The notes under the pieces were generated by a model. The model was not told where the DNA came from. It saw only the letters and a list, made by a program, of their open reading frames with translations, and ran no database searches. The position numbers and the translations under genes are program-made. Below, one piece after another: positions 1-9,720 of a stretch of 39,685 nt of DNA (position 1 is the first letter of the stretch; each line of letters starts with the position of its first letter). This stretch comes from Poteriospumella lacustris. Lineage: Eukaryota > Sar > Chrysophyceae > Chromulinales > Dinobryaceae. The stretch lies in contig SMOI01000170.1 of assembly GCA_008000375.1 (NCBI GenBank), forward strand, positions 32,168 to 71,852, given 5' to 3'.

Positions 1-292
1 CACAAACATTGTGTTGATTCCTATCTACGACCCGCATCGATATCGTGGAGCAGAGTTTGCTGGTCCCAGGGTATATTGTTTGTGGCTAAGTTGCGTGTTC
101 TCCGTCTCGCCGACTTTCATTACATCAACCAGTTCCCCAAAAGTGAAGCGTTTTTCATTTTCCAGGACTGATTGAACACTTCGGCGAGTCTCGGTGCATT
201 CGACGAAAACCAAGAATTCTATTTTATTCAAGATTTTAGGAACGAAAAGACTAGCCACAAGAAAAGGGGCAGACGAGAAGGGTTATTCCTAC

Positions 293-1869
293 ATGGTAAT
301 CCCAAGTCTAGAGCCCTCCCATGAAGCGAATTCGCGCAACGGTTATGGAGCAATCCCCTTCGACAGTATAGAAGATGGTAGCTATGGAGATGAAGACGAC
401 CGCAAGTTTCGATCTCCATACCCGCATCCTCATCAGCGGAGCATTATCGAGCCACAAGATGGTGAAGTGATCGATGAAGTATCGATTATTGCCAATACCA
501 TCAATGCTCTGCTGGGAGTTTCATTATTCTCTATGCCGTGGGGATTTCAGCAAGCAGGAGTGATGGGTGGTATGGTTATCCTGATTATCGTGGGGTATCT
601 ATCGTATGATACCGCTCGGATGCTTTTGGTTGCCCAAAAGGTTTACCATCATCGTACGGGTGAAGTGCAGGGGTATCCGGAAATAGCAGCTCTTTCAATG
701 GGACCTCGTTGGGCTTCCTTAGTTCAAGCTGCAACGATTATCTCTTGTTTGGGAGGCTGTACTGGCTATCTTATTTTCTTTGGCGAGAGCGTTGGTCAAG
801 CTTTGTCTATGGAGCCGTCAACCGTCTTGTATATTTCCATTGTACCTCTGGTTCTTCTGTCTTGGACCAGATCTTTCAGAGAGCTTACTGTTTTCACTGT
901 TTTCGGCGTTATCGCCCTGGTCATCGCCGTTCTTGCTATTCTGCTGGATGGAAGCCAGAAGATGGATCGTGACTACAGTGATGTCTCGATGGTGAAGGAT
1001 AGCACTATCGTCAACTTTGTTGGCCCTGCAACCTTCTTATTCTGCATTCATTACACGGTACTTTCCCTAGGAGCGGAAAACTTGCGCATGCATACCGCTA
1101 TCGCACTGGTGGATGAGAGCATTCACATGGAGACCAAGTCGGCACTTGTTACTCCAGTTGCGTGGTCGTATGGACTATCCGTCGTGTTGATTGGAATTCT
1201 TGGAGCTGCAGGGTTTGTTATGTATCGAAATGTGGATTTCGTGAGGTACGATCCGCTTTTTTTTTGTGTCCTTTGCCGTTCGTTTTGCGCCTCACTTTTT
1301 TTTTGGGATTTTCACAGAAACCCCGATGGTGACATGCTGGCGGGATGCGAGGATCATGTTTGCCAAAATGTCCTTCTCAATTTATCCCCGGGCCTGAAAC
1401 GGAATATTGTCGGTATGACAATGAGTGTGGTCATCATTCTGAGCTACGTCTTGAATTTTGCTCCAGCCCGTGAGCATGTGGAGAGCATGTTCTTGAAGTA
1501 AGAAATCTCTTTGTCTGTAGCTACAGTAGTTGTTTTGTCTTACGATTTGTTGATTTCCATTTGTATAGCTGGCTAAGACCCTCGAGTGCTCGGATAGAAT
1601 ACTGGGCGCAGAATGGATTGCGAACTTGTCTCGTGCTACTGACTGTGGCAATCGCTTTGAAATGTCCATATTCTGCGTCCATGTTGGGTGCTGTTGGAGG
1701 CTTAACTGACGCGTTACAATCGTTTGTGTTGCCGCCATTGATTTTTCTGAATGTATCGGGTCTGAACTTGACGGCGAATCAGCGCGCGTATAATATGTTG
1801 ATCATTTTGTGGGGTAGCATTACGATCTTGTACACGATTGTGTACAACATCTCTGTGTTTATTTTTTAG
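293..1869 (+). CDS. AAAP-family amino-acid transporter (SLC32/36/38-like), 3 exons
   Basis: Predicted proton- or sodium-coupled amino-acid transporter of the AAAP (amino acid/auxin permease) superfamily, a multi-pass membrane protein. Exons 293-1245, 1318-1497 and 1569-1869 join in frame to 477 residues. The acidic cytosolic N-terminus (about 65 residues) is followed by the family's hallmark first helix, IANTINALLGVSLFSMPWGF, and then about ten hydrophobic segments. The end of exon 2 (NVLLNLSPGLKRNIVGM) matches the loop before the late helices of the family. The reading frame stays open upstream, but 293 is the first in-frame ATG and it precedes the acidic tail directly. Intron 1 is 72 bp, divisible by three and free of stops, so its retention would only insert 24 residues. 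Substrate and membrane (plasma membrane or vacuole) cannot be told. Family call is firm, subfamily is not. Confidence 0.85.
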
Positions 1870-2051
1870 TTTTCGTCATCCTTGGTTTCTTTGTATGTAA
1901 CTGGGAATCGCAACGTGCGAATAACGGTATCCAACAGTGAACGATGTGTGCGGGGGAACATTCCTGTTCCTTCCTTGTTAAGATAGTTAGCAACAAAACA
2001 TGTCGAATTAAGTTTATACAAAAATACACATATCGTTGTTGAGCAAAAATT

Positions 2052-3006
2052 TCACTTCGACTGCCTAGGCCCAACTACTTGAGGTTCAGAGCGCGCCCAT
2101 AAGGATGATTTTGCGGCTGAGAAATATTGCCATCCACTGACAAGGGCGGCGAATGTAGACAAGTAGAGGAGGCCAAGCCCCACCAAAAACACTGTCGGCT
2201 TGTACAGCCCCAGCATTTCACACAAATCGATGTCAGCACTTTCATCAGGAAAGACGAGGAGCAAAAGGGACATCCCGGTCATTTGTAAAGCCGTTTTCAG
2301 TTTTCCTACCATGCCCACCTTGACGACGGAGCGCACACCTTTCTCAGCCATCCATTCCCGAAGGGCGGACACCGCTATTTCACGACACAAAATGATTGCA
2401 ACTGGGGCAACGAAAAAGAGTGTGGGATATAAAGAGGTGAGTAGAATGGATGCAATCGCTACCATAAGCTATCGAGTACAGGAGTAGTTAGCAACATTTT
2501 CGTAGAAACGCTCGGATCCAATAAATACCTTGTCAGCGACGGGGTCCAAAAATGCTCCGAAGGCACTCGTTATCGCCCATCGGCGGGCTAGATACCCATC
2601 CAGAAAGTCTGTGATGGCAGCAAGAAGAAAAATAGCGAGAGATGTAGTCCTCTATAGTAGAAGTAGAAGAACCGTTGCCAGGTAAAGGAAATACATTCCG
2701 AGAAAAACACCAGGCTCTTACCAATCTTAGAGTAAAAGTCAGAGCAAATATGGGAACACTGAGTGCTCTAGCAATGGTAAGCTTGTCCGGTAAATTTATC
2801 CTCTTCAAGTACTCTTCTGAGAAGAAATGAGACGATCTTTTGGTCACTTCAAAGGGAGCTGATGGCTTTTCTTTTGCTTGAAAAATGTTTCGGGCCTGCA
2901 ATACCGGATCCAATTTTGGCTGAAGAGACTTCGATTGTTTGAAAGGTGCATATCCACTTGCAAATGAAAGAAAAATAATACCGAAAATGATGGAAATATG
3001 TAGCAT
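2052..3006 (-). CDS. pgsA: Plastid-type phosphatidylglycerophosphate synthase (CDP-alcohol phosphatidyltransferase), 3 exons
   Basis: Transfers the phosphatidyl group of CDP-diacylglycerol to glycerol-3-phosphate, the committed step to phosphatidylglycerol. On the minus strand exons 3006-2722, 2651-2529 and 2468-2052 give 274 residues. The complete CDP-alcohol phosphotransferase motif D-G-x2-A-R-x8-G-x3-D-x3-D is present at residues D113, G114, A117, R118, G127, D131 and D135. [18 protein letters not shown] and [17 protein letters not shown] match bacterial PgsA. The first about 17 residues form a signal peptide and run into FASGYAPF, close to the ASAFAP motif of bipartite plastid targeting signals in algae with red secondary plastids, with an aromatic residue at the expected position. 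Inference: it supplies thylakoid phosphatidylglycerol. The divergent neighbour is the PITH-domain gene; the 3' end converges on the transporter, 182 bp away. Confidence 0.9.
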
Positions 3007-3360
3007 CGTAGCAAGAAACCCACAGGAACAAATGGTCGAAGGCCTGTCTAGATCGTTTCTTGGCGTGGATGTGGTCACTTGATCACCCACACGGCTCTTA
3101 TAGTTCCTTCCAAATGTATCAATGTTGATTTTACAAAGAACATTGCGGCAAAGCGTCGCTGAATGTGAGCAGTATACCAGCTGATCCGATGATTCGATTG
3201 CCAGACGGAGGACGACTATATATTTTTGAAACGCCACCAGTCGGAGGAGGAAGAAGACTGGACGGGCCGGGCCGATGGTCCAGAAAGGACTCCTCGTGGT
3301 TTACGAAATTCAGACGCCAAATAGGAATTTCCCTTGTTGCCACCCAGTAAGAAAGAAAGT
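3007..3360. promoter_or_regulatory. Divergent promoter between PGP synthase and PITH-domain genes
   Basis: 354 bp separate the two start codons. No credible coding frame. I see none of the GATCATCATCA or TGACGAC words found in other divergent promoters of this window. A TATATA run lies near 3218, roughly 140 bp before the PITH start codon. Confidence 0.5.
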
Positions 3361-3990
3361 ATGCCGCCCCATGGACCTGGAATGATTGGTGGAGGACATT
3401 CCCACGACCCGGAATACCCTGACGATGATTGGAATCTCTACTCCATGCTGGATACGAATGAGACTCGCTTCCTCAACATCACGCAACCCACTTCGGGTAT
3501 TCGTGTCTTCAAGCCATTTATTCGCAGATTTGAAGCAGAACCTCACATCATCAGTGATGCTGATGCAGAAATAATCGTTACTGCTGTCTTCACGTCGCCC
3601 TGCACCATCAGAAAGTTTATGATTATGGGCGGTGGTGAACCTGATAACCACCCCGCGCACGTCAAACTTTATGTCAATAATAATACACTGGATTTCCAAA
3701 ACATCGCAGAGGTAACACCCGTGCAAGAATTCGATTTGCAAGTGAATCTGAATGGAAGTGTCGAGGTTCTCACCGCCATGCATCGATTTTCGAACATATC
3801 TTCCTTGACGATGTACTTCACTGGCAATCATGGTGATCTTGATGCAACCATTATTCAATACATTGGTTTACAAGGAGATCACACCCATTATCGCCGCGAA
3901 CCCGTTCACACAATGTACGAAGTGCTCTGCAACGGTCAGGACATCCCACAAATGGAGGATGCAGCGGGATCGCATAGTCATCTCCATTGA
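3361..3990 (+). CDS. PITHD1: PITH-domain protein (PITHD1 / thioredoxin-like 1 C-terminal family)
   Basis: Single-exon protein of 209 residues, very close to the usual length of PITHD1 (about 210). It begins with a His/Gly-rich stretch (GHSHD) and ends in SHSHLH. Between lies one PITH beta-sandwich domain: NLYSMLDTNETRFLNITQP near the start, HIISDADAEIIVTAVFTSP, VHVKLYVNNN-type strands, and TGNHGDLDATIIQYIGLQGDH near the end, all diagnostic of the family. In TXNL1 this domain binds the 26S proteasome; free-standing PITHD1 proteins are less understood but are also linked to proteasomes. No thioredoxin domain is attached here. ATG 3361 gives the canonical MPPHGPGMIGGGHSHD start; the open frame upstream lacks another ATG. 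Confidence 0.92.
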   Translation: MPPHGPGMIGGGHSHDPEYPDDDWNLYSMLDTNETRFLNITQPTSGIRVFKPFIRRFEAEPHIISDADAEIIVTAVFTSPCTIRKFMIMGGGEPDNHPAHVKLYVNNNTLDFQNIAEVTPVQEFDLQVNLNGSVEVLTAMHRFSNISSLTMYFTGNHGDLDATIIQYIGLQGDHTHYRREPVHTMYEVLCNGQDIPQMEDAAGSHSHLH

Positions 3991-4104
3991 AAGCGCTGAT
4001 CAGTGTCAATACATGTAGTTTCGTCAAGCAGTTCAAAGATGACCTGCACTTGTACATTCACGTAAATATTCTCTGTGAAGCCAGTAGGCTGTTTCAAAAC
4101 AGAG

Positions 4105-5247
4105 TTAGTAGCACGTTCCGTTCACAATGACAGGGCTAGGTTCAGTGCAGCAGGTCTTGCAAGGGGCAATCTTTCTGTACCGATTCGCACAGAAAGATTG
4201 AAAAAAAGTGGCAACACGCAGTCAAATAGGTAACTTACTTGCTCCCTGGTTTAACGTAGCAATATGGCCCAACATCCGGAACAAAGTTGCAATTACCCTA
4301 TAACACGGAGTCAGTAAATACGACAAAACGTTGAGAACTACTTGAAAGAAATGGTACCGAAAAGTCCGTCGAGCAAGTTCTACATCGATCAGAGCCGAAC
4401 AACTGCGTAGCAACAAAGGTACGGGTGAGCCCATGAAGTAAAAGTACCAGTGACTATTTTTCGTACCATAACTGATGAAATCTCGCATGGATAGCAAGGT
4501 TCTTCCTTCGTGCATTTGGTCCCTTGTCCTCCTCGACAATTTCGGTCTGATGCAATATAGGGATCGATCTACGGAACACGAGGCCATGTTTAACAAGTAC
4601 CACAACAATTGGGCATACAAATACATACCTCTGTGCCGTTGTTAAAGTAGCTGCAGTAGTGATTACTATCGATTGGGCAATCACCGACAACGTGGGCTCC
4701 TGGAAGAAGTCATGAGAAGAGAGACGCATGATGACCTGGACGCCGGAAGTTTAGAACTTAGTTGCCCTCACCTGATACGGAATTCACACAATTTGCCACT
4801 GAAGATTGGCAATAGCATGGGTTGATGTCATACGATTTTGTCGATCCATCGATTCTCTTTCCTCCTGATGCAATTACGAGAGTCAACTCAGCCAATAGAT
4901 GCAGATAAATTAAGGAGAAAGAGTCCTACCTTTTCCAGAATTTTTGCAATCCAACCTCACCAAAGATGACTAGATATCAAGAGATTTTTAAAGTCAAACG
5001 TTCTGCTTCACAATCGAAGATGTCTTACATCGTATGTGAAAAACCTTGTTGAAGGAACGTAGGTGACAACATCAAGGAGGAAATAATACTGAAGGCCGAC
5101 CAGAAGACACAGTACAGCGATTATAGCAGCATGTCTTGTCAATTCAGATTTCCAACCAAATGCAAGTCTTGCACCGAGGAGAGTACACACCAAAATAAAT
5201 ATGGCGCTCAGAAATTGCCTTCCAAAAGCTTCAATTCCATCAAACAT
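4105..5247 (-). CDS. Cys-rich single-anchor membrane protein, 8 exons, unknown function
   Basis: Not recognised as a named family. Exons on the minus strand: 5247-5029, 4969-4930, 4864-4772, 4699-4629, 4568-4467, 4402-4358, 4297-4239, 4174-4105, joining in frame to 232 residues; all seven introns are 59-72 bp. Residues about 8-27 and 37-57 are hydrophobic (signal anchor or hairpin). The remainder is a lumenal or extracellular Cys-rich region with repeated CxC, CxxC and CCxxP spacing: NPCYCQSSVANC, DRNCRGGQGTKC, EEPCYPCE, DRCRTCSTDFSGNC, APCKTCCTEP, NGTCY. N-x-T sites support a secretory location. The disulfide-rich frame continues smoothly across every splice junction, which is the main evidence for the exon choices. 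Exon 7 ends at a donor whose GTAAGT contains an in-frame TAA, so retention of intron 7 would end the protein about 22 residues early. Divergent partner: the GT25 gene. Confidence 0.75.
4167..4200. repeat. 12-bp perfect inverted repeat spanning the last 3' splice site of the Cys-rich gene
   Basis: CAATCTTTCTGT (4167-4178) and its exact reverse complement ACAGAAAGATTG (4189-4200) flank a 10-nt loop. In the minus-strand transcript the 5' arm is the pyrimidine-rich end of intron 7 and the 3' arm carries the acceptor AG (4176-4175) plus the first exon-8 bases, so a hairpin would bury the splice acceptor. Confidence 0.85.
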
Positions 5248-5682
5248 ACTGTCAAAGAAAGAAGAGTTTCAACAAATCCAACGACAATATTCGATGATGC
5301 GCAAGAAATGCTACAACAATAATCAATTCGAGTCCAAATGATAATATAAGGCCCAACAATATGTTTGACAAATCAAAATCTCAATCAAAAGCGACCGAAA
5401 ACGACGAGTGCACCATTTTTTGTAACGGTTGTTGAGACATGATGGCGACGGCGATCATCATCATGACGACGGTTGCTCGTTGCTCGTTGCTCGTTGCTCG
5501 TTGCTGCTGCCACACAACACCAAATACCAAATATTTCGAAAAGGTTTTCATTCAAGGTGATTCGATTCTCACCTGAAGAAATTGTTCTCTAAAAATCTTT
5601 TACGCGAAATTTGGCCACTACAGTATCGGTTCAACGTCAAAAATCTTATAACTCTGAAGTAGATTTTCATGCCGTCATCTCG
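5248..5682. promoter_or_regulatory. Divergent promoter with GATCATCATCA, TGACGAC and a heptamer repeat
   Basis: 435 bp between the start codons of the Cys-rich gene and the GT25 gene. It holds GATCATCATCA at 5453-5463, TGACGAC at 5464-5470 directly after it, and a perfect tandem array of the 7-bp unit GTTGCTC (four copies plus a partial) at 5472-5505. No credible coding frame. Confidence 0.6.
5472..5505. repeat. Tandem heptamer (GTTGCTC)x4.9
   Basis: Four exact copies of GTTGCTC followed by GTTGCT. The 7-bp period and position in a promoter make coding origin unlikely; the array is next to the GATCATCATCA/TGACGAC cluster. Confidence 0.95.
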
Positions 5683-8085
5683 ATGTTGTCTGCAATGCTT
5701 TGGGTTTTGATCGTGCATCTTGGAGTTTGCTGGGTGAAAATCGCTGCTCAAACATGTTCCTGGTCAAGGAAGTCAACGGACCTTGTGCATCAGTCTCCGG
5801 AAATATTCTGGATCAATATGGACAAGAGCGCAGAGCGACGCCAAAGTCTCTCTATGCACCTGGACCAACTGGGATGGCTGCATCGAAGAATCAGAGGATT
5901 GTCTTTGGACGACATATATATACCAGGAGACATCCGATCGCTATGGGATCAATACGATGCGAGGGTGCAAACAACCGAAGCACTCATAGGTAGAGAAGAT
6001 CCGAAATTTGCTACAAAGTACGGAAACGCCAGCCATTTCCTTGTTGGCCTTGTTGGCAGAGGAAAGACCAATCGTTTGAAAGAACTTGGGTGCACAATTT
6101 CGCATTTGGAGGCGATGCGACAAGCAATCTACAACAATCGATCGAGCAGCAAATATGCAGTCATCACTGAGGACGATATTTTCATTCCGTTCGACGTAAA
6201 TTTTGAGTTGTTGGCTGAATCGGCTCCGAAGGATTTTGGGATTCTCCAGTTGTTCAATTCGAATGAAGAAAGCATGTTATCCGTTTGGAAAATGTACCGA
6301 CGTGACCAGAGTTCACATTTATGGGTACCCAACCGCGTAGGTCAAGCAGCATCGTTTTGGTCGACCTGTGCATACTTGATCAATCGTGAGGTGATGAAGC
6401 CCGTCATCGACGCAGTTATTGAAAACGTCAAGAATACTTACCACGTGCGCATCATCGCAGGGATTCGCAAACCGTGTCGTCCGAAAATATCTGAATGCTG
6501 CAAGCATGTCGTGGGGACTTACTCGTACGAGTTCCAGGAAAGACCGCCATGCTTCATCGCGCCGAAGGGATTTCAGGCGGATTCGTTCCTCTATACTCTG
6601 AATCGCACTTACGTTCTGACGACACCGCTGATTACCAATGGCGCTGGAGGAAATCAAAGTACTTTCCATCAAGATCATGTGGAGAGTATCCACCAAGCCG
6701 CTTTTCGCCAGCAGCGAAAACTTATCAATGAAATGATTAGTGGGTCGGTGGCAAGGCCAAGCTTTGCGAATATAAGCTGTTCGGATGCGTTACCATTACA
6801 GATGGAACTAAAGACGAACAATACATGTTGGTATTCGGCGCCTCATCGTCGTAGTCTCTCCATTTTCTGGTTGTATATTGCTCATACCCAGGCGAAGGAA
6901 AAGTTGGGCGACTATATTCGAAATGTTGTTGGAAGAGAGGCGAAGTGGTTCAGTTGGGTCGGTGACGAGACGTTATACATCCCACCGGATTTGTTGAATC
7001 ATTGGGAAACACGACAATGTCGGATTCAATCCACAGAAAGTAGACTTCAGGCCAGAACAGCTTCTTCCGCAACCACCTCGTCATTGTCAGGAATCATGAA
7101 AGAAGGGTATCAAGTGGCCTTTTCGGGTTTATGTGGCAGGACGCGTCATCATTCTAGCCACGGCCATACGGGAAAACGAGACTTGTCGGTGACCGTCAGT
7201 CATTTGTTGGCGATGTATCATGCGAGAAAGTCGCCATTGACTCAAACGCAGTATGCCATCATATCTTCAGACGATGTCTTTTTGCCGTTGAATCCCAACT
7301 TCGAAGGCCTCGTGGCCTCGGCACCACCCAAGTTTGGGTTTCTGACGTTTTTAGTGGACGATGCCAACCTCATGGATCGATTGTGGCAAGAATATGTCCA
7401 GAAACCGAAAGAAAAGTTGTGGAGCTTATTGAATGACAAGTATATCGACACGATTTCGTCTCAGTTTTACATTGTGAACTTGGATGTAGTGGGTCCTATA
7501 CTGGAATCGATCGTACAGTTGCATATTCCGGGAGACAATGGGCGATCGTTGTCGATTTTACGTTTGATAGCAGCGGGGCATCATCACAATCGTCCGGGCA
7601 AACATCGCAGCGGCGAAGCTGACGCAGCAACCGCTGGCGAAGGACCTGCCGATGTGGGTAAAGCAAGTGGTAGTGCCTGTTATCCTCGCGAATGCTGCAG
7701 TGAAGATGCTGCGGACCGAATTCCTCCTTACTGCATCCTGAGCCATGGCGGCAATCATCGTGCTGAGTCGTTTCTGTGGAAAATTGCCCCCACGTATACG
7801 TTCCACATTCCCATGGTGATGCGGGGAAGCTACGACACATCGAGTGGGTTTATACCGTCGGCCGCAGTACCATTGGTGCAGTTGGAGAGCAACAGTAGTC
7901 ACGAGATCCTTGATTCGAAAGTGGACAAGTCTCACAAGAAGTCACGTCATCCTCGTGCGTCGGGAACGGCATCGACAGGAGGAGTGACGACGGGACATCG
8001 TCAACGGCAGATCATCAATGTGATCCAAGAGGGACAAGTGTCATTGCCCGAGTTCTTGTTGTCTTCGTGCTCCTTCCGATTTTGA
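5683..8085 (+). CDS. Tandem two-domain GT25-family glycosyltransferase, Golgi-type signal anchor
   Basis: Predicted type II membrane glycosyltransferase of family GT25 (relatives: procollagen galactosyltransferases, bacterial LPS glycosyltransferases). Single exon, 800 residues from ATG 5683; the open frame upstream lacks another ATG. Residues 1-25 are a hydrophobic signal anchor. Domain 1 (about 45-290) opens with EIFWINMDKSAERRQSL and carries the acidic metal-binding motif TEDDIF at residues about 162-167. Domain 2 (about 400-720) repeats the plan: LSIFWLYIAHTQAKEKL, then SHLLAMYHARKS and ISSDDVFLPL with D530-D531. Both copies share the closing block before the motif (TISHLEAMRQAI versus VSHLLAMYHARK) and a C-terminal segment with YSYEF/AESFLW. 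Domain 2 has SDD in place of EDD and a degenerate start, so it may be the weaker or inactive half. The last about 60 residues are Ser/Thr/basic and unmatched. Confidence 0.8.
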   Translation: MLSAMLWVLIVHLGVCWVKIAAQTCSWSRKSTDLVHQSPEIFWINMDKSAERRQSLSMHLDQLGWLHRRIRGLSLDDIYIPGDIRSLWDQYDARVQTTEALIGREDPKFATKYGNASHFLVGLVGRGKTNRLKELGCTISHLEAMRQAIYNNRSSSKYAVITEDDIFIPFDVNFELLAESAPKDFGILQLFNSNEESMLSVWKMYRRDQSSHLWVPNRVGQAASFWSTCAYLINREVMKPVIDAVIENVKNTYHVRIIAGIRKPCRPKISECCKHVVGTYSYEFQERPPCFIAPKGFQADSFLYTLNRTYVLTTPLITNGAGGNQSTFHQDHVESIHQAAFRQQRKLINEMISGSVARPSFANISCSDALPLQMELKTNNTCWYSAPHRRSLSIFWLYIAHTQAKEKLGDYIRNVVGREAKWFSWVGDETLYIPPDLLNHWETRQCRIQSTESRLQARTASSATTSSLSGIMKEGYQVAFSGLCGRTRHHSSHGHTGKRDLSVTVSHLLAMYHARKSPLTQTQYAIISSDDVFLPLNPNFEGLVASAPPKFGFLTFLVDDANLMDRLWQEYVQKPKEKLWSLLNDKYIDTISSQFYIVNLDVVGPILESIVQLHIPGDNGRSLSILRLIAAGHHHNRPGKHRSGEADAATAGEGPADVGKASGSACYPRECCSEDAADRIPPYCILSHGGNHRAESFLWKIAPTYTFHIPMVMRGSYDTSSGFIPSAAVPLVQLESNSSHEILDSKVDKSHKKSRHPRASGTASTGGVTTGHRQRQIINVIQEGQVSLPEFLLSSCSFRF

Positions 8086-8701
8086 TCGATGACCAAGGTA
8101 CGTTAAGTGCACATATTCTGTGTTTTGTTGTTGCAGTGTTGTTTTTGGCCTTCGATGTGGTGGTATGGTATTTGTGTGATGATATCAAACTTTCAGTTTT
8201 GATTCCTTTTAACCTCACCCGTTCGGTTGAAGGCTCATCGAAAAGCGATGGGAAATATGATTTCCTGGCGTCGACGGTGGGCTATCGGAAACTTCCGAGG
8301 AAATTCGGCATTGCACAACGATGCCTAGCGTTGTTTGCAATCCGTGTCCTTTCATTAAATTCTGCTCGGGATTGTACCATGCGTGCAACAATAAGAGCTG
8401 GGTTTTCATTACAGGAGAGTCTGAACTACCATTGTCTTGAACTCTAGCTAACAGACCCCACAAGGAAGTTTCCGGACCGAACTTTGTCATTTTTTCCATG
8501 AGAAAGAGAAAAGCAATGATGAGCACATTACCACCCCACCCTTACCACCATTTCTGTCTGCATTTCTTTGTCGCGTGTGCGTTGCCGTCGTGCTAACTTT
8601 TGCATCTGTATACTGTAGATGCCAAGCATTCACAACACGCATTCCCTGCAATGTGAATTCTTTCCCAGTTGCATATGAGTATATGCACTCCATCCATGCG
8701 T
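8086..8701. other. 3' spacer between convergent GT25 and phosphatase genes
   Basis: 616 bp. I see no coding frame supported by composition, no tRNA and no complete snoRNA box set (a GTGATGA occurs near 8176 but no CTGA lies at a suitable distance). Probably the two 3' UTRs. Confidence 0.5.
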
Positions 8702-9340
8702 TCAACCTCCCGCAATTTGAACATCACTTTCAAAACCTTCGACGGCCACATTTTCTTGAGAGAAACTCGCTTGCTGAGAATCCAGGAGCTGCTCTGAAGG
8801 AATCGGGCTGTACTCCACGCCGTCATCAAGTGAGTTGGATGAATTTTCACTGGGTAATTCGAACATCTCGATCATTCGTTGATCCTCCAATCGTGTTTTC
8901 GGGCTTGCGTAGAATAAATACTCTTGAAATATGCACGTCAAACTCCATCCTCGGATCTTACGCAGGCAACCAATCACTGTCCCAGTTCGGTGTTTCCCTT
9001 TATTGCAGTGAATCAATAAGGGGCGATTGATAGGATTCAAAATAGATTCGATCGTTTTGTGCAAGTCGAATTCATCGATCCCTTTAAAGGGCCATTTGTT
9101 TCCTTCCAGACCGTGACAGAGTAAAGAAATTCCATTTTGCTCATAGAATTCCACCATTTTCGCAGGGTATTCTTCTGGAACCAAAGATACAACAGATTTG
9201 AGCCCTATTGTCTTCAGAAAAGGAATATTCTTGCTACGAGGAAAGGAACTTCGGTAGACGCCTGGTTCGACCATGGCAAAGTTCTCCGGCACAATCAACT
9301 CGTCCTCTTTGTATTTCACCGTCAAGGGAGGAATCTGCAT
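8702..9340 (-). CDS. SIW14: Siw14-like plant/fungal atypical dual-specificity phosphatase (PFA-DSP)
   Basis: Cysteine phosphatase of the PFA-DSP group; characterised members cleave the 5-beta phosphate of inositol pyrophosphates. ATG 9340 gives 212 residues: PENFAMVEPGVYRSSFPRSKNIPFLKTIGLKSVVSLVPEEYP is the typical N-terminal half, and the signature loop HCNKGKHRTG has catalytic C112 and R118, with the Lys-His inside the loop that characterises the Siw14 type. It continues with CLRKIRGWSLTCIFQEYLFYASPKTRLEDQRMIEMFE, the conserved C-terminal helices. A divergent acidic/Ser tail of about 45 residues follows. Upstream codons are open but contain no ATG, and the chosen start keeps the whole domain. 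Confidence 0.9.
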   Translation of the reverse strand: MQIPPLTVKYKEDELIVPENFAMVEPGVYRSSFPRSKNIPFLKTIGLKSVVSLVPEEYPAKMVEFYEQNGISLLCHGLEGNKWPFKGIDEFDLHKTIESILNPINRPLLIHCNKGKHRTGTVIGCLRKIRGWSLTCIFQEYLFYASPKTRLEDQRMIEMFELPSENSSNSLDDGVEYSPIPSEQLLDSQQASFSQENVAVEGFESDVQIAGG

Positions 9341-9720
9341 TTCTATGATTTCCTTCACAAAACAAGCGGGGAGATGTATCGTCTTACAGGAGCTCTTGAC
9401 GTAAAACTGTGTGCTTTGCGACAACTAAATGGGCTTTCTTTCTCTGCGCTCTGCGCTCTGCGCTTGCTGCTTCTTCACTCTTGGCATCCCTGGTGATGAA
9501 TGATGATGACGATGTGGGATGCCATGTGGGATGTGGGAAGAAGAAAAATAAAAGAAACATCGAGACGCGCCGTGTTGTCAAACATTATTGTTGTCCGTCT
9601 AGCATTCAATTGTTTACTTCTCCAGCGAAGATAAGCGTCTCATAGGAACTACTATAAGCATTTTTCTACGTCTGGTTGTTGTCTCTGATTTCAAAGTTTT
9701 TGCTGGAAACCGATAAAACG
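9341..9720. promoter_or_regulatory. Divergent promoter with heptamer repeat and TGACGAT
   Basis: 380 bp between the phosphatase and alpha/beta hydrolase start codons. Contains three copies of the 7-bp unit CTCTGCG (9442-9462), the run TGATGATGACGATG around 9501-9514, and repeated GGGATG/GTGGGATG words just after it. No supported gene. Confidence 0.5.

Noticed and set aside
25-258. 77-codon minus-strand frame at the left edge
   Set aside because: No ATG start in frame, overlaps the 5' part of the transporter region, and is too short to support.
4235-4297. Ending the Cys-rich protein at the TAA at 4237-4235
   Set aside because: As the main form I prefer splicing, because the TAA lies in a GTAAGT donor and the next exon continues the cysteine pattern in frame; the shorter form is kept only as a possible isoform.
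8165-8420. GTGATGA (box C-like) after the GT25 gene
   Set aside because: The next CTGA is about 240 nt away, too far for a box C/D snoRNA.
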